From NCBI RefSeq assembly GCF_016827605.1, contig NZ_JAEPJQ010000007.1, positions 1 to 64,000 of the forward strand: a stretch of DNA of 64,000 nt, in the 5' to 3' direction. Shown piece by piece: positions 34,398-43,048 of the stretch (positions are counted from its first letter, which is position 1; each line of letters starts with the position of its first letter). Below the pieces are notes generated by a model. That model worked only from the letters and a program-made list of their open reading frames with translations, made no database searches and had not been told where the DNA came from. Source of the stretch: Hyunsoonleella ulvae. GTDB lineage: Bacteria; Bacteroidota; Bacteroidia; Flavobacteriales; Flavobacteriaceae. The translations under genes were made by a program, and so were the position numbers.

Positions 34398-36362
34398 ATG
34401 GAACATAACTCAACATTCCCTATAAAACTATCAGAACTCGATATGCTTCGTGATGAAGCCTCTTCATACCTAAAAAGTGTGCAATGGGAGCAAGGAGCTC
34501 GTGCTAAAAATAGAGATAAGGAAGCGAAGGACGAATCTATTTTACTGTATTTGTCGAGAGCCAATAATGGTTCTAATACAGCATCTATTACATCGGTTTC
34601 TAAAACTATTTTGGCGCTTAAAAAACGATTATTACCAGATTCTGTAGCAATACCTATTTATTTAAATCAGACGCTCTATGCAGTTCAGGAGGGAATAACA
34701 CTTGGTATTTGGATTAAAGATAGTTATTACGATGCGTCTGGATTGGCAAGTTTAAATGAGAATAAGTCTGCTTTAGATAATAGTGGTAAACGCGAGTTTG
34801 AGAGTAAAATGCATACCGCTACGGCTTTTATGCTATTTACTCAGGCTTACAAAATTTTACACGATTTAAAACCACATGCCTCAGATGACTTGAGTGTCAT
34901 GAAACAAAAGTTCGCGGGTATTCCTGAGGTATCTTTAATGTCTCCCATAAAAGGAATTTCCTGTAGTTTATTCTATTATGATAAGTATTTGGGGCATCCA
35001 GAAATTATCAAATCTGATAAAGATGTTGTCGATTTTACGGTAGTTTATTATGAAGCTCTAATTGATGAAATTCAATTACGTAAAAGTACATTAGAATATA
35101 CCGAAACTATTGAGGATAGAACCTATAAATTAGAAAATTCAGAGTTTGCCGTTTCTGGATGGAATAATGTGTTTCAAGGGGCTGCTAAAAGTGTAGAGTT
35201 TAATAAAATCCAGTTTGAACAAATTGTTGGTAACCGTGATGCAAAGCATTTTGCGCGTCGTTTAACCGAGCGTTTGTTGAGTTACGATTTTGCAGCTAAG
35301 AAAAACCCTTTTCAAGAATTAGGAGGTTTTATGCCAGTATTTATGGGGTATGGCATACCAGGTACTGGAAAAAGTATGCTTATCGCAGCAATAGCTACGC
35401 GATTGAAAGAGCATTGTGATACGTTGGATATTCCGTTTCTATTCCATCCTATGCCAGATACCTTAATATCTACCTTTCAAGGTGGTTCTGCTGAAAAAAT
35501 GGTAGAATGGATGAAACCATTACAAGATCCTTCAAAATTAATTTTTGCACCTATTGATGATGCGGAGAATAATTTGCAGGAACGTACCTCGCAAGGTGTT
35601 TCAGCAGGTGTAAAAGAAGTAATTGGTGTATTTTTAAGATATACTGAAGGAGCTTATGCAGTGAATTATGGTAACAGCTCTATTGGTTTGTTTACCAACC
35701 TCCCAGAGATGTTAGATAAAGCTGTGATTTCTCGTGTACAGGGACGTTTTAAAATTGATGGTGCCAGAACGGAGCATGACTTTTTAGATCAAGATCATTT
35801 ATGGTGGCGAAAAATTGATGATACTATGCCAGATTTTGTAAATATGCAAGGGCCTGAAAGCTACAGGTATTTACAAGATCAAGGTTTGGCTAAAAATATG
35901 GGTGACATATTAAGCAGTGTTGAAAAGCCAACAGAAGAACGTGTGCATGCTGTTTATGATAAAGTAGAAAAGCAGTTTAAAACGAACCAGCATTTGTTTT
36001 ATGCGAATCTCTATAAAGAAATTCAGGCGATATTCCCGTTCTTTTCATCGCGCGATGTTCGTAATATTCAATCTGCTATTTCTTTACGATTAACAGATTT
36101 TGATTTAGAAGAAGACTGGTTTGAAAACCCAGAGATTTACTTTAAACAGGAGTACAATGCTAAGTTTAATATGCTTCAAGAATTGATGCGTAGTAATATG
36201 AAAGGCTTAGATTTTTCAGAGATTCGACGTCAAGAAGTAGTGCGTTACTTAGATAATGTGGCAACTATCGCAGATACAGACTTTAAACGAAAAGTAGATG
36301 CTAGAGTGAATCAGTTAAATATTGAAATGGAAGCGAGACAACAGTTTGAGAATGAGAAATAA
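34398..36362 (+). CDS. AAA+ ATPase of the 31-42 kb cluster
   Basis: The 654-residue protein has a large N-terminal helical region (1-280) and a single AAA+ module. Walker A is GIPGTGKS at residues 319-326 (K325). The Walker B position reads FAPIDDAEN with D387-D388, so Asp replaces the usual catalytic Glu. An arginine-finger region follows near 441-456 (AVISRVQGRFKIDG). Residues 500-654 form a helical C-terminal domain. There is no signal peptide. The module resembles classical AAA unfoldases or MoxR-like remodelers in layout, but I cannot assign a named family. Its stop codon overlaps the next gene (nudK-like) by 11 bases, and it sits among genes for coiled-coil and membrane proteins. Confidence 0.85.
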   Translation: MEHNSTFPIKLSELDMLRDEASSYLKSVQWEQGARAKNRDKEAKDESILLYLSRANNGSNTASITSVSKTILALKKRLLPDSVAIPIYLNQTLYAVQEGITLGIWIKDSYYDASGLASLNENKSALDNSGKREFESKMHTATAFMLFTQAYKILHDLKPHASDDLSVMKQKFAGIPEVSLMSPIKGISCSLFYYDKYLGHPEIIKSDKDVVDFTVVYYEALIDEIQLRKSTLEYTETIEDRTYKLENSEFAVSGWNNVFQGAAKSVEFNKIQFEQIVGNRDAKHFARRLTERLLSYDFAAKKNPFQELGGFMPVFMGYGIPGTGKSMLIAAIATRLKEHCDTLDIPFLFHPMPDTLISTFQGGSAEKMVEWMKPLQDPSKLIFAPIDDAENNLQERTSQGVSAGVKEVIGVFLRYTEGAYAVNYGNSSIGLFTNLPEMLDKAVISRVQGRFKIDGARTEHDFLDQDHLWWRKIDDTMPDFVNMQGPESYRYLQDQGLAKNMGDILSSVEKPTEERVHAVYDKVEKQFKTNQHLFYANLYKEIQAIFPFFSSRDVRNIQSAISLRLTDFDLEEDWFENPEIYFKQEYNAKFNMLQELMRSNMKGLDFSEIRRQEVVRYLDNVATIADTDFKRKVDARVNQLNIEMEARQQFENEK

Positions 36363-36936
36363 TAAGGTTAAAGATATACAGCAAAGCTTACTTTCAGATA
36401 ACTATTATATTCTAAATAAAGTCACTTTTGATTATATGATGAAAAGTGGTGTGTGGGTAAACCAAATGCGAGAGGTCTATGATAGAGGTGATGGGGCTGG
36501 AATTCTCTTGTACAATAGAGAGAAGAAAACTGTGATACTTACCAAACAATTTAGAATGCCAACTTACTTAAATGATAATGATGATGGTATGCTGGTAGAA
36601 GTTGCTGCGGGTATGTTGGACAAGGATAATCCTGAAGCTTGTATTATAAGAGAAACCGAAGAAGAAACAGGGTATCGCTTAAAGAAGGTGAAAAAAATAT
36701 ATGAGGCATACTCATCTCCAGGAGTAATGACCGAAAAAATGCATTTTTTCATTGGAGAGTATACCGATGCCATGAAAGTAAGCGAAGGCGGTGGATTGGA
36801 CAGTGAAGCTGAGGATATAGAGGTATTGGAAATACCTTTTGAAAAAGCTGTTAATATGCTGAATAATGGAGACATTGTAGACACTAGAACGATTGTGTTG
36901 TTGCAGTATGCTATCATTCATAAGTTACTCGATTAA
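36352..36936 (+). CDS. nudK: NudK-like Nudix hydrolase (GDP-mannose pyrophosphatase type)
   Basis: The 194-residue protein has a full Nudix box: G-X5-E-X7-RETEEETGY from GMLDKDNPEACIIRETEE (about residues 83-105). The N-terminal VKDIQQSLLSDNYYILNKVTFDY and the REVYDRGDGAGILLYN segment line up with E. coli NudK, which hydrolyses GDP-mannose and other sugar nucleotides (191 residues). The start ATG 36352 (MRNNKVKD) is preferred over 36322 because it matches NudK length. It overlaps the AAA+ gene by 11 bases, implying translational coupling. A Nudix enzyme coupled to a AAA+ ATPase is unusual. Confidence 0.88.
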   Translation: MRNNKVKDIQQSLLSDNYYILNKVTFDYMMKSGVWVNQMREVYDRGDGAGILLYNREKKTVILTKQFRMPTYLNDNDDGMLVEVAAGMLDKDNPEACIIRETEEETGYRLKKVKKIYEAYSSPGVMTEKMHFFIGEYTDAMKVSEGGGLDSEAEDIEVLEIPFEKAVNMLNNGDIVDTRTIVLLQYAIIHKLLD

Positions 36937-36940
36937 ATGT

Positions 36941-37021
36941 TGTCATTCCTGTGAAAGCAGGAATCTATAAATCTAAAAGAAAATAAAAATTAACAAGATT
37001 CCTGCTTTCAAAGGAATGACA
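36941..37021. repeat. Inverted repeat with 26-base arms
   Basis: The left arm (36941-36966) and right arm (36996-37021) are reverse complements with one mismatch in 26 bases, around a 29-base A-rich loop. They carry TGTCATTCCT and GAAAGCAGGAATCT. It is a member of a dispersed palindromic family; a related word occurs at about 58619-58640. It could form a long RNA hairpin just before the next gene. Confidence 0.75.
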
Positions 37022-37024
37022 GAA

Positions 37025-38260
37025 ATGGACAAACTAAAACAAGCAAACCTATACAGAAGTGATCTTATCCCTGTAAGTGGAAAACTAGTAGAGCGTTACA
37101 ATAAATGCTTGGTAAAACTCGGGTTTACCAAAACCAAACTCAAAACCTTTCATATAGATGGCATTGGTTGGAGTCCTGAAGTTGCTGATGAAAAGGAAGA
37201 TACTGCCTATTTAAACAACGGAGAGGCAAATCCGCATGGTATTATCATTTCTCCTTTACAGAAAGGAAAACCAGTGTATTTACCTTTTCATACGTTTGAT
37301 AGAGATATGATGAAATATATCTTTAAAATTCACGGTGTAAAGATTAAAGACATCACAAGAGATTCCGCGATTTGTTTGGATTTTGATCAACATATTGATG
37401 CATTTTACGAGCCATTAGATGTTTTAAAATACAAAGAAGTTACAATACATTTTCATTTAATAGATAACTTAGATAAAGTTAAAGAGGAACAGTTGCAGCT
37501 TGTTGAAGAGTTCAATAGAGGGAATAACTTTATTAGCGAAACCATGCACCAAAAGTTATTAGATTCAGCTAAAGCTTATGGTGATTTGCGTGACAGAGAT
37601 TTAGATTTACATGAGCTACAATACACCACAGATTCATTTTACACAAGAGCTTTTGGGGGTGTTTATATTTTAAGGGATTTTATTGTACCAATTGTTGTTT
37701 TTGAAGATGAACAATGGCATAAAGAAGCAATAAAAGACACAACCCATGATATTTTGATATTTCATATTAATCAACCTGAACTGATGGACAAGTTGAGAAG
37801 TCACTCTATAGTAGATTACAATTTAGAAGCAGATGTTAAAACGGATAGGTATAACAGAATTAAGAAATTTGAGCTATTTCAATATCTAAAAAAAACACAA
37901 CATCCAGTTCAAGAGATATTGGAAAACCCTATATTATTTAAAAGTTATTTGAATAAATTGGATATTACATCTCGAAAAAAAGTAATGAGTGTAGAACGTT
38001 ATTTGGAAAAGATAGAGACTAGTAATCAATTTAAAATAGCTGATATTATTGATGACTCATTATTTTTTGCGCTGCATAAACCACATTCCTCGTTAGAACC
38101 TAAACACCAAGATTTAATTTGGAAACTTCTGGTAAATATTGCACCAAAAGACGTATTGTTTTGGTATTGGTATGATAAACCAGATTTCTACGAAAATTTT
38201 AAAACTTGGGATGATTCATTTAAAGATTGGGTTGTGGATACCATAAGTAACAATATTTAA
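37025..38260 (+). CDS. Unknown 411-residue protein (possibly DUF6638)
   Basis: This cytosolic-looking protein has no signal peptide or membrane helix and no motif I can tie to a function. Distinctive segments are TKLKTFHIDGIGWSPEVADE near residue 38, NPHGIIISPLQKGKPVYLPFHTFD near 70, and WKLLVNIAPKDVLFWYWYDKPD near the C-terminus. I have a weak memory of such proteins being called DUF6638. An in-frame ATG three codons earlier (37016) lies within the right arm of an inverted repeat, so I prefer 37025 (MDKLKQANLYRSD). It follows the AAA+/Nudix pair. Confidence 0.75.
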   Translation: MDKLKQANLYRSDLIPVSGKLVERYNKCLVKLGFTKTKLKTFHIDGIGWSPEVADEKEDTAYLNNGEANPHGIIISPLQKGKPVYLPFHTFDRDMMKYIFKIHGVKIKDITRDSAICLDFDQHIDAFYEPLDVLKYKEVTIHFHLIDNLDKVKEEQLQLVEEFNRGNNFISETMHQKLLDSAKAYGDLRDRDLDLHELQYTTDSFYTRAFGGVYILRDFIVPIVVFEDEQWHKEAIKDTTHDILIFHINQPELMDKLRSHSIVDYNLEADVKTDRYNRIKKFELFQYLKKTQHPVQEILENPILFKSYLNKLDITSRKKVMSVERYLEKIETSNQFKIADIIDDSLFFALHKPHSSLEPKHQDLIWKLLVNIAPKDVLFWYWYDKPDFYENFKTWDDSFKDWVVDTISNNI

Positions 38261-38299
38261 GTTTTTTAGACTAATTTTATACAACCAACAATTATCGTT

Positions 38300-38839
38300 A
38301 TGGGATTAGATTTAGTAATTTTTATAGCAGCTATTTTATTAGGGGTTTTTGTGTATTGGAGAGAGTCTCAACGTAATACACTGTATCGTTTTTTTAATAA
38401 AATTTTTAATAGTAAGGAGTTGCAGATGAAACCTGAAAACAAAAAAGGTTTTATCTACAAACAGGCGTTTTTACCGCGAATGGTTTATGTGGTAGGCTTT
38501 TTATTATTAATAGGATTAATAATTCAATTTTTATCTCCAATTTCAATATTTACAAGTTATTACGGCATCTCGGCATTTGCATCTATTTCAGTGGGTATAT
38601 TAATAGGTACTTATGTGGCAAATTTTGTACTAAAATCAGGAAAGGTTATTGAGGAAAAAGGAGATTCTATCGAAAATATGGTTCAAGACACTATTGAAAA
38701 AGGAAAAGATTTAATAGAGGATTTGAAAACTGAAAAACCAGAAGAGACAAAAGAGGTTAAAAACGAAACAAAAAAGACTTCTAAGTCTGAAGAAAAAAGT
38801 GCTAGAGAACGTTTAAAAGATAAAGGCTATTTAAAATGA
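38300..38839 (+). CDS. Membrane protein with charged C-terminal tail
   Basis: The 179-residue protein has an N-terminal helix (about 3-19, LVIFIAAILLGVFVYW) and two more helices (about 56-75 and 85-107). A long Lys/Glu-rich tail from about residue 120 contains EKPEETKEVKNETKKTSKSE. It ends 4 bases into the next gene (ATGA overlap), so the two are translationally coupled. The function is unknown. The charged tail could bind a cytosolic partner such as the coiled-coil protein, which is inference. Confidence 0.75.
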   Translation: MGLDLVIFIAAILLGVFVYWRESQRNTLYRFFNKIFNSKELQMKPENKKGFIYKQAFLPRMVYVVGFLLLIGLIIQFLSPISIFTSYYGISAFASISVGILIGTYVANFVLKSGKVIEEKGDSIENMVQDTIEKGKDLIEDLKTEKPEETKEVKNETKKTSKSEEKSARERLKDKGYLK

Positions 38840-39030
38840 AAACATCTAAAAATAAGTTTCGGTATATACTCATAGTAATTTTTAGTATTTTATTTTTAAT
38901 AAATTTATTAAACTTAGACTATACTTCTTTTCCCAGCATTACAGAAGGGTTAAATGTACTTGTACCCATTTTAATGATAATAGCTATGCTTCTAAGTATA
39001 AAGCATGCAAATAAATATGGAGAAAACTAA
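38836..39030 (+). CDS. Small two-helix membrane protein
   Basis: The 64-residue protein has two hydrophobic helices (about 8-25, FRYILIVIFSILFLINLL, and 40-55, VLVPILMIIAMLLSI) and a short polar end. It overlaps the preceding membrane-protein gene by 4 bases and ends 11 bases before the next, so it belongs to the same operon. No family is recognised. Confidence 0.7.
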   Translation: MKTSKNKFRYILIVIFSILFLINLLNLDYTSFPSITEGLNVLVPILMIIAMLLSIKHANKYGEN

Positions 39031-39041
39031 CAGAATTTAAC

Positions 39042-40736
39042 ATGATAAAAAATTATTGGAATAAGGGCGGGAAACAAAAGACAATTGTCATTAGTGTTAG
39101 TTTAATTGTGCTCGTAGCTTTATTTGTACTTCGTGATGATTATCAACCAGCATTATTATTTGTTAGAAAGTTCATTTTTATCATCTTACTAAGTGTATTG
39201 GTATTATTTTTTGGACTAAGGAAATTTAGAAAATCGGCGAGTACAGGAGCAAGATTAGGAATCCTTGGAATTTTGTTGTTGTTTTTTGGAATTTTATATG
39301 TGGTTGGTTGGCATTTTAAAATGTATGATTATATGAAAACCTACAATGTATTTAATCATTTAAATAAAATAGAGATTAATGAGTTACCATTAACACAAAA
39401 TGAGCGTATTCAACCTTTAAGAAATGTGTTTTCTATGGCTAATGAAAGTGTTGGAGAAACTAAAGATGTATCATTACCTCATTTAGTTAGGATTGAAAAT
39501 GAAAATAAATGGACCATGGCCATACAACCCACCGAAAAATATGTTTGGCAAGGGATGACCGATAATACAGAGGAGGTATTTGCAGTATCTAGTACAACAC
39601 CATTTCCAAGGTTTTCAAGTGAAAATAGAATCCCAGTAACATTTTCTATTGGAGAGTCTCTAAAATTTAGCAGAAACACATATAATGCCGTAGTGCAACG
39701 TTTCAACTTTTTTCAATTGTTTACATTGGAACCAAGTGATACCTATTATATGAAAAATGATAAAGGAGCTTGGGTTCAAGTAGTAAGTTTAATAAAATGG
39801 AAAGGCTTTTTATTTCCTTATCCAACCTTTGGGGGTGTTATGGTAATTGACAATGGTAAGCATGATTTTAATGATTATGTGGAGCGTATTTTGATAGGGA
39901 AAGGTACTTATGTAAGTCCAGAAAACATGAAAAACCACAGCTACCTTACAAGACAAAATACCTTAGCTGAAAAAGTATCAAGATTACAAGCAGAATCTCT
40001 TAAGTTTTTAGGAGGTTTCAGTGATCCTCTACCTTGGAATATGGAAACCGCAGTAAAAATTCCTGAAATGCCCAAAGATCAAAACCAACAACCTTATGTC
40101 ACTGATTTTAATTTTTCTGAAACAGGAGAGGAAGCTTACAGCGGTTTGTACCATTGGTTTGGTTTAGAACCAGTGGGAGATGAGCGTACCAGTTTAAGCT
40201 TTAGTGTATTTGTACCTGCAGATGGAACAGATAAATTATATTATTATAATCATGCTGCCAAAAAGCAGGGTTATGCAGGAGTTTCTGCTATGCCTCTAAA
40301 AGTAAAGGAATCTCGTAAGGAATATGATTGGACGGCTAATACACCAGTAGAGTTTAGGCCATATATAAAGAATATAGCAGGTAAGAAACGTATGTTTTTT
40401 ATGGGAACAGTATCATCTATTAGCGATAAAAATGCACAACAATTTGACGGTGCAGCTACACCAGATTTAGTATTGATTGATAGTGAATATCGTGATGTGG
40501 TATGGATAGATGTGAAGCATCCCAGTCAATGGGATAAGACAGTGTATAATCAGCTAAATGAAGCCTGGAGGGCTAGTGAAGGCATTGGCTATTATTTTGC
40601 AGAGGACACAAAAACTATTGATATGCAGCAGCAAACTATCGATTCTACCAAAACCATTCCTGTAGTTGATAAAAATGCTGAAGAAATTGAACGGCTTCAA
40701 CGACAGATAGACTCTTTAAGGTCTAATTCTAATTAA
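39042..40736 (+). CDS. Large membrane-anchored protein of the cluster
   Basis: The 564-residue protein has three N-terminal membrane helices (about residues 16-32, 38-58 and 70-92). A large, probably extracytoplasmic domain follows (100-515), rich in Trp, Tyr and beta-strand patterns (for example WTMAIQPTEKYVWQGMTDN and GKKRMFFMGTVSSIS). The C-terminus is a short coiled coil (EEIERLQRQIDSLRSN). I do not recognise the domain. It is the main membrane component of the eleven-gene run. The C-terminal coiled coil would allow assembly with partners if it lies on the correct side of the membrane. Confidence 0.75.
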   Translation: MIKNYWNKGGKQKTIVISVSLIVLVALFVLRDDYQPALLFVRKFIFIILLSVLVLFFGLRKFRKSASTGARLGILGILLLFFGILYVVGWHFKMYDYMKTYNVFNHLNKIEINELPLTQNERIQPLRNVFSMANESVGETKDVSLPHLVRIENENKWTMAIQPTEKYVWQGMTDNTEEVFAVSSTTPFPRFSSENRIPVTFSIGESLKFSRNTYNAVVQRFNFFQLFTLEPSDTYYMKNDKGAWVQVVSLIKWKGFLFPYPTFGGVMVIDNGKHDFNDYVERILIGKGTYVSPENMKNHSYLTRQNTLAEKVSRLQAESLKFLGGFSDPLPWNMETAVKIPEMPKDQNQQPYVTDFNFSETGEEAYSGLYHWFGLEPVGDERTSLSFSVFVPADGTDKLYYYNHAAKKQGYAGVSAMPLKVKESRKEYDWTANTPVEFRPYIKNIAGKKRMFFMGTVSSISDKNAQQFDGAATPDLVLIDSEYRDVVWIDVKHPSQWDKTVYNQLNEAWRASEGIGYYFAEDTKTIDMQQQTIDSTKTIPVVDKNAEEIERLQRQIDSLRSNSN

Positions 40737-40756
40737 TTAATTTATGCTTTCTTTAT

Positions 40757-41524
40757 ATGAAGGTATCTGAGTTTAAATTCTTAGGAGTTAATCTCTATGA
40801 AAGGCATAGATATTCAGAGGAGAAACTAGAGTTCAATACAGAAAGCACACCTTGTGAAGATATTGGTTTATATATTATAGGCGAATACCCAAGGTTAAAG
40901 TATAATAATGTTGCGATATCAAGTAAATATGAATGGAAAAAAATACTGCATGAAACAATTTGCTTATCAATTCTTAACTTAATCAATACTCAGAAAATTC
41001 ATGTAACTTTATTTAAAGACAAAAAATCATACCTTTTTAATATTTTGAAATTTAATTTCAAAGGTTATTGTTTAAAGGCCAATGTTTCTTTCGATGAAGA
41101 AAAAGATTTACTTTCAAAAGATATTATTAATGCTATACGAGAAGCAGAAGTAATATATGATAGAAAAACTGATATCTATTTTGTAATTCATTTATTAATA
41201 AACAAATATTTAGGAGAAAATGGAGAATATAATAAACCTGCAAAGCAGTTTCTTATTAGAAACTTAAAAAATTATTCAAAAACATTTAACTGGATTTCTA
41301 TACATGAGCAAAAGAAGTTGTTAGGTATTTATAAAGATTACCAAGTTAATTTAAATGAAATTTATATTCCTAGAATAAAAATGCAACACAAAAATTTAAA
41401 GCATCAATATTCTAGATTAAGAAATTCAGATACGATTTATTGGTACTTTTCCGAAAGTATAAAAAAGCAAATAAACAAAGATTTGAAGAGGCGTGAACCT
41501 AGTGACGATTCAGATTTTGATTAG
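40757..41524 (+). CDS. Unknown 255-residue protein
   Basis: The protein starts 20 bases after the large membrane protein. It has no signal peptide or membrane helix and is rich in Lys, Ile and Asn. The frame is long and unbroken, and the base composition is AT-richer than its neighbours, which may indicate later arrival. The N-terminal MKVSEFKFLGVNLYERHRY and the acidic end PSDDSDFD are its only remarks. I cannot assign a function. It could be a less conserved passenger of the cluster. Confidence 0.65.
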   Translation: MKVSEFKFLGVNLYERHRYSEEKLEFNTESTPCEDIGLYIIGEYPRLKYNNVAISSKYEWKKILHETICLSILNLINTQKIHVTLFKDKKSYLFNILKFNFKGYCLKANVSFDEEKDLLSKDIINAIREAEVIYDRKTDIYFVIHLLINKYLGENGEYNKPAKQFLIRNLKNYSKTFNWISIHEQKKLLGIYKDYQVNLNEIYIPRIKMQHKNLKHQYSRLRNSDTIYWYFSESIKKQINKDLKRREPSDDSDFD

Positions 41525-41600
41525 AACATATTAAGACTTATTTTAAAATAATTTTAATGTAACATTTTCTCAAAAACATATACCAATAAATAAAGCAATC

Positions 41601-42098
41601 ATGTTTGGTTATATGGGTTTTGGAATGCAATCTCACGTTTATAAAAAACGTGCTAGAAAACCTTTTTCTAAAAGAAGCAAAATTGTAGCTTTTGTACCTC
41701 TACATACCAATCTTAGGGTCTTTAAGTTAAGAAAGCGAGCTTCAGAAAATCTTAAAGTTAACGGGATAGCCCTGATACTAGCAGTTTTGATAAGTCTGTT
41801 TTTAATTTTTAATTTTGTTAATAATGTAAAAAGGTATACAGCGTCTCATTATTTAGAGGTACAAACAAAAGTGCAAGAAAGGGATTCAGTCGCTTTTAAT
41901 TTTTTGATAAATTCCGGTATATCAAGACTAAAACAAGATAATGCTACAGGAGCATACTCTGAATTTAAACTTGCCTATCAAATAGATTCTAGCAACAAAG
42001 AATTATATCAATTATTAACAGAAACACTTACTACGCTTTGTACTGATGACGGGAAATATTGTGACCAATTAGACGACTTATTGAACCAGCAGTTTTAA
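41601..42098 (+). CDS. Membrane protein with TPR-like C-terminus
   Basis: The 165-residue protein has a basic N-terminus (SHVYKKRARKPFSKRSK) and one membrane helix (about residues 54-73, GIALILAVLISLFLIFNFV). The C-terminal region resembles a single TPR-like helix pair (INSGISRLKQDNATGAYSEFKLAYQID). Such N-termini (MFGYMGFGMQ) recur in small Bacteroidota proteins of unknown role. It closes the rightward run and overlaps the convergent MarR-GNAT gene by 4 bases at the stop codons. Confidence 0.7.
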   Translation: MFGYMGFGMQSHVYKKRARKPFSKRSKIVAFVPLHTNLRVFKLRKRASENLKVNGIALILAVLISLFLIFNFVNNVKRYTASHYLEVQTKVQERDSVAFNFLINSGISRLKQDNATGAYSEFKLAYQIDSSNKELYQLLTETLTTLCTDDGKYCDQLDDLLNQQF

Positions 42099-43048
42099 AA
42101 AACAATTTCCATTTTAATATCACTTCTTTGGTAAGGGCTGTTGGGTTCAACTGGAATTTCTATAAAACCAAATTTCCTGTAAATATAAATTGCATTTTCC
42201 AGTTTTGTATTAGAGTATAGTACCAGGTTTTTTAAACCAAGTTGTTTTGCAAAATCTAAACAAAATTGCATCAATTGTTGTCCTATTTTTTTTCCTCTAT
42301 GCTTTGGAGAAACAGCCATTTTTGTCAATTCAAATGTGTTTTGGTCGGGTAGAGGCATTAGAGCAACTGTTCCTATAATACTATTATTTAGCTTAGCGAA
42401 AAATATATGACCTCCCTCTCCAATAATATATTTATCAGGGTGCCTTAATATTTCTTCATCAAAAGATTCAACATAAAAATAGGTTCGCAACCATTCCACA
42501 TTCAAATTATAAAAAGCATTTCTTTCTTCATCGGTATTTTGATACGTTGAGATTTTGATTGTATGATTATTTGAATCTACACTATCTATAATTCTTTCAC
42601 TAAATGAAGAAGTCTTTAATTTAAGCTCTAAACTATTGAGATGAGAAATTAAAGATGTGGATGTTTCTGTAGTAAATTCTTTTATTACTGCATCAATAGT
42701 TTTCCAAATGGGCTGCAATTGAAGTAAAAGTGTATTTCCCTTTTCAGATAAGTAAATAATTTTTTTACGTTTATCTTTATCATCAATATCAAAATATATT
42801 AACTTCTTTTTAGTCAATTTGTTTATAGATTGCGTAATAGCAGGTTGTGTTAATCCAACAGCGTTATAAATTTCCGTATTAGTAATGCCTTTCTTTTGGC
42901 TTATTAATTTAAATACAGGGAATAGATAAGGATCAAAGTCAGTATTAAAATGATTATATACCAATTGGGTTTCTTTCATTAAATAATCACTAATGCGTTT
43001 TAACCGAGAGCCTATACCTAATTCTCCAAAACCCTGTAATGCATCCAT
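42095..43048 (-). CDS. MarR-GNAT fusion: HTH regulator with C-terminal N-acetyltransferase
   Basis: The 317-residue protein joins an N-terminal MarR-type winged helix to a C-terminal GNAT domain. The MarR part covers about residues 30-140, with the HTH at GITNTEIYNAVGLTQPAITQSINKL and the wing at IDDKDKRKKIIYLSEKG. The GNAT part covers about 165-317, with the acetyl-CoA motif KMAVSPKHRGKKIGQQLMQF. The fusion is known in bacteria, where the acetyltransferase and DNA-binding activities may be linked. A perfect 22-base palindrome sits 13 bases upstream of the start ATG, strongly suggesting autorepression. It converges on the cluster with a 4-base overlap. Confidence 0.88.
   Translation of the reverse strand: MDALQGFGELGIGSRLKRISDYLMKETQLVYNHFNTDFDPYLFPVFKLISQKKGITNTEIYNAVGLTQPAITQSINKLTKKKLIYFDIDDKDKRKKIIYLSEKGNTLLLQLQPIWKTIDAVIKEFTTETSTSLISHLNSLELKLKTSSFSERIIDSVDSNNHTIKISTYQNTDEERNAFYNLNVEWLRTYFYVESFDEEILRHPDKYIIGEGGHIFFAKLNNSIIGTVALMPLPDQNTFELTKMAVSPKHRGKKIGQQLMQFCLDFAKQLGLKNLVLYSNTKLENAIYIYRKFGFIEIPVEPNSPYQRSDIKMEIVF

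Noticed and set aside
31203-42098. The cluster as a known anti-phage defence or tellurite-resistance island
   Set aside because: The coiled-coil plus AAA+ layout recalls such systems, but I see no nuclease, TerD-type, or sensor/effector domain that would justify naming one.
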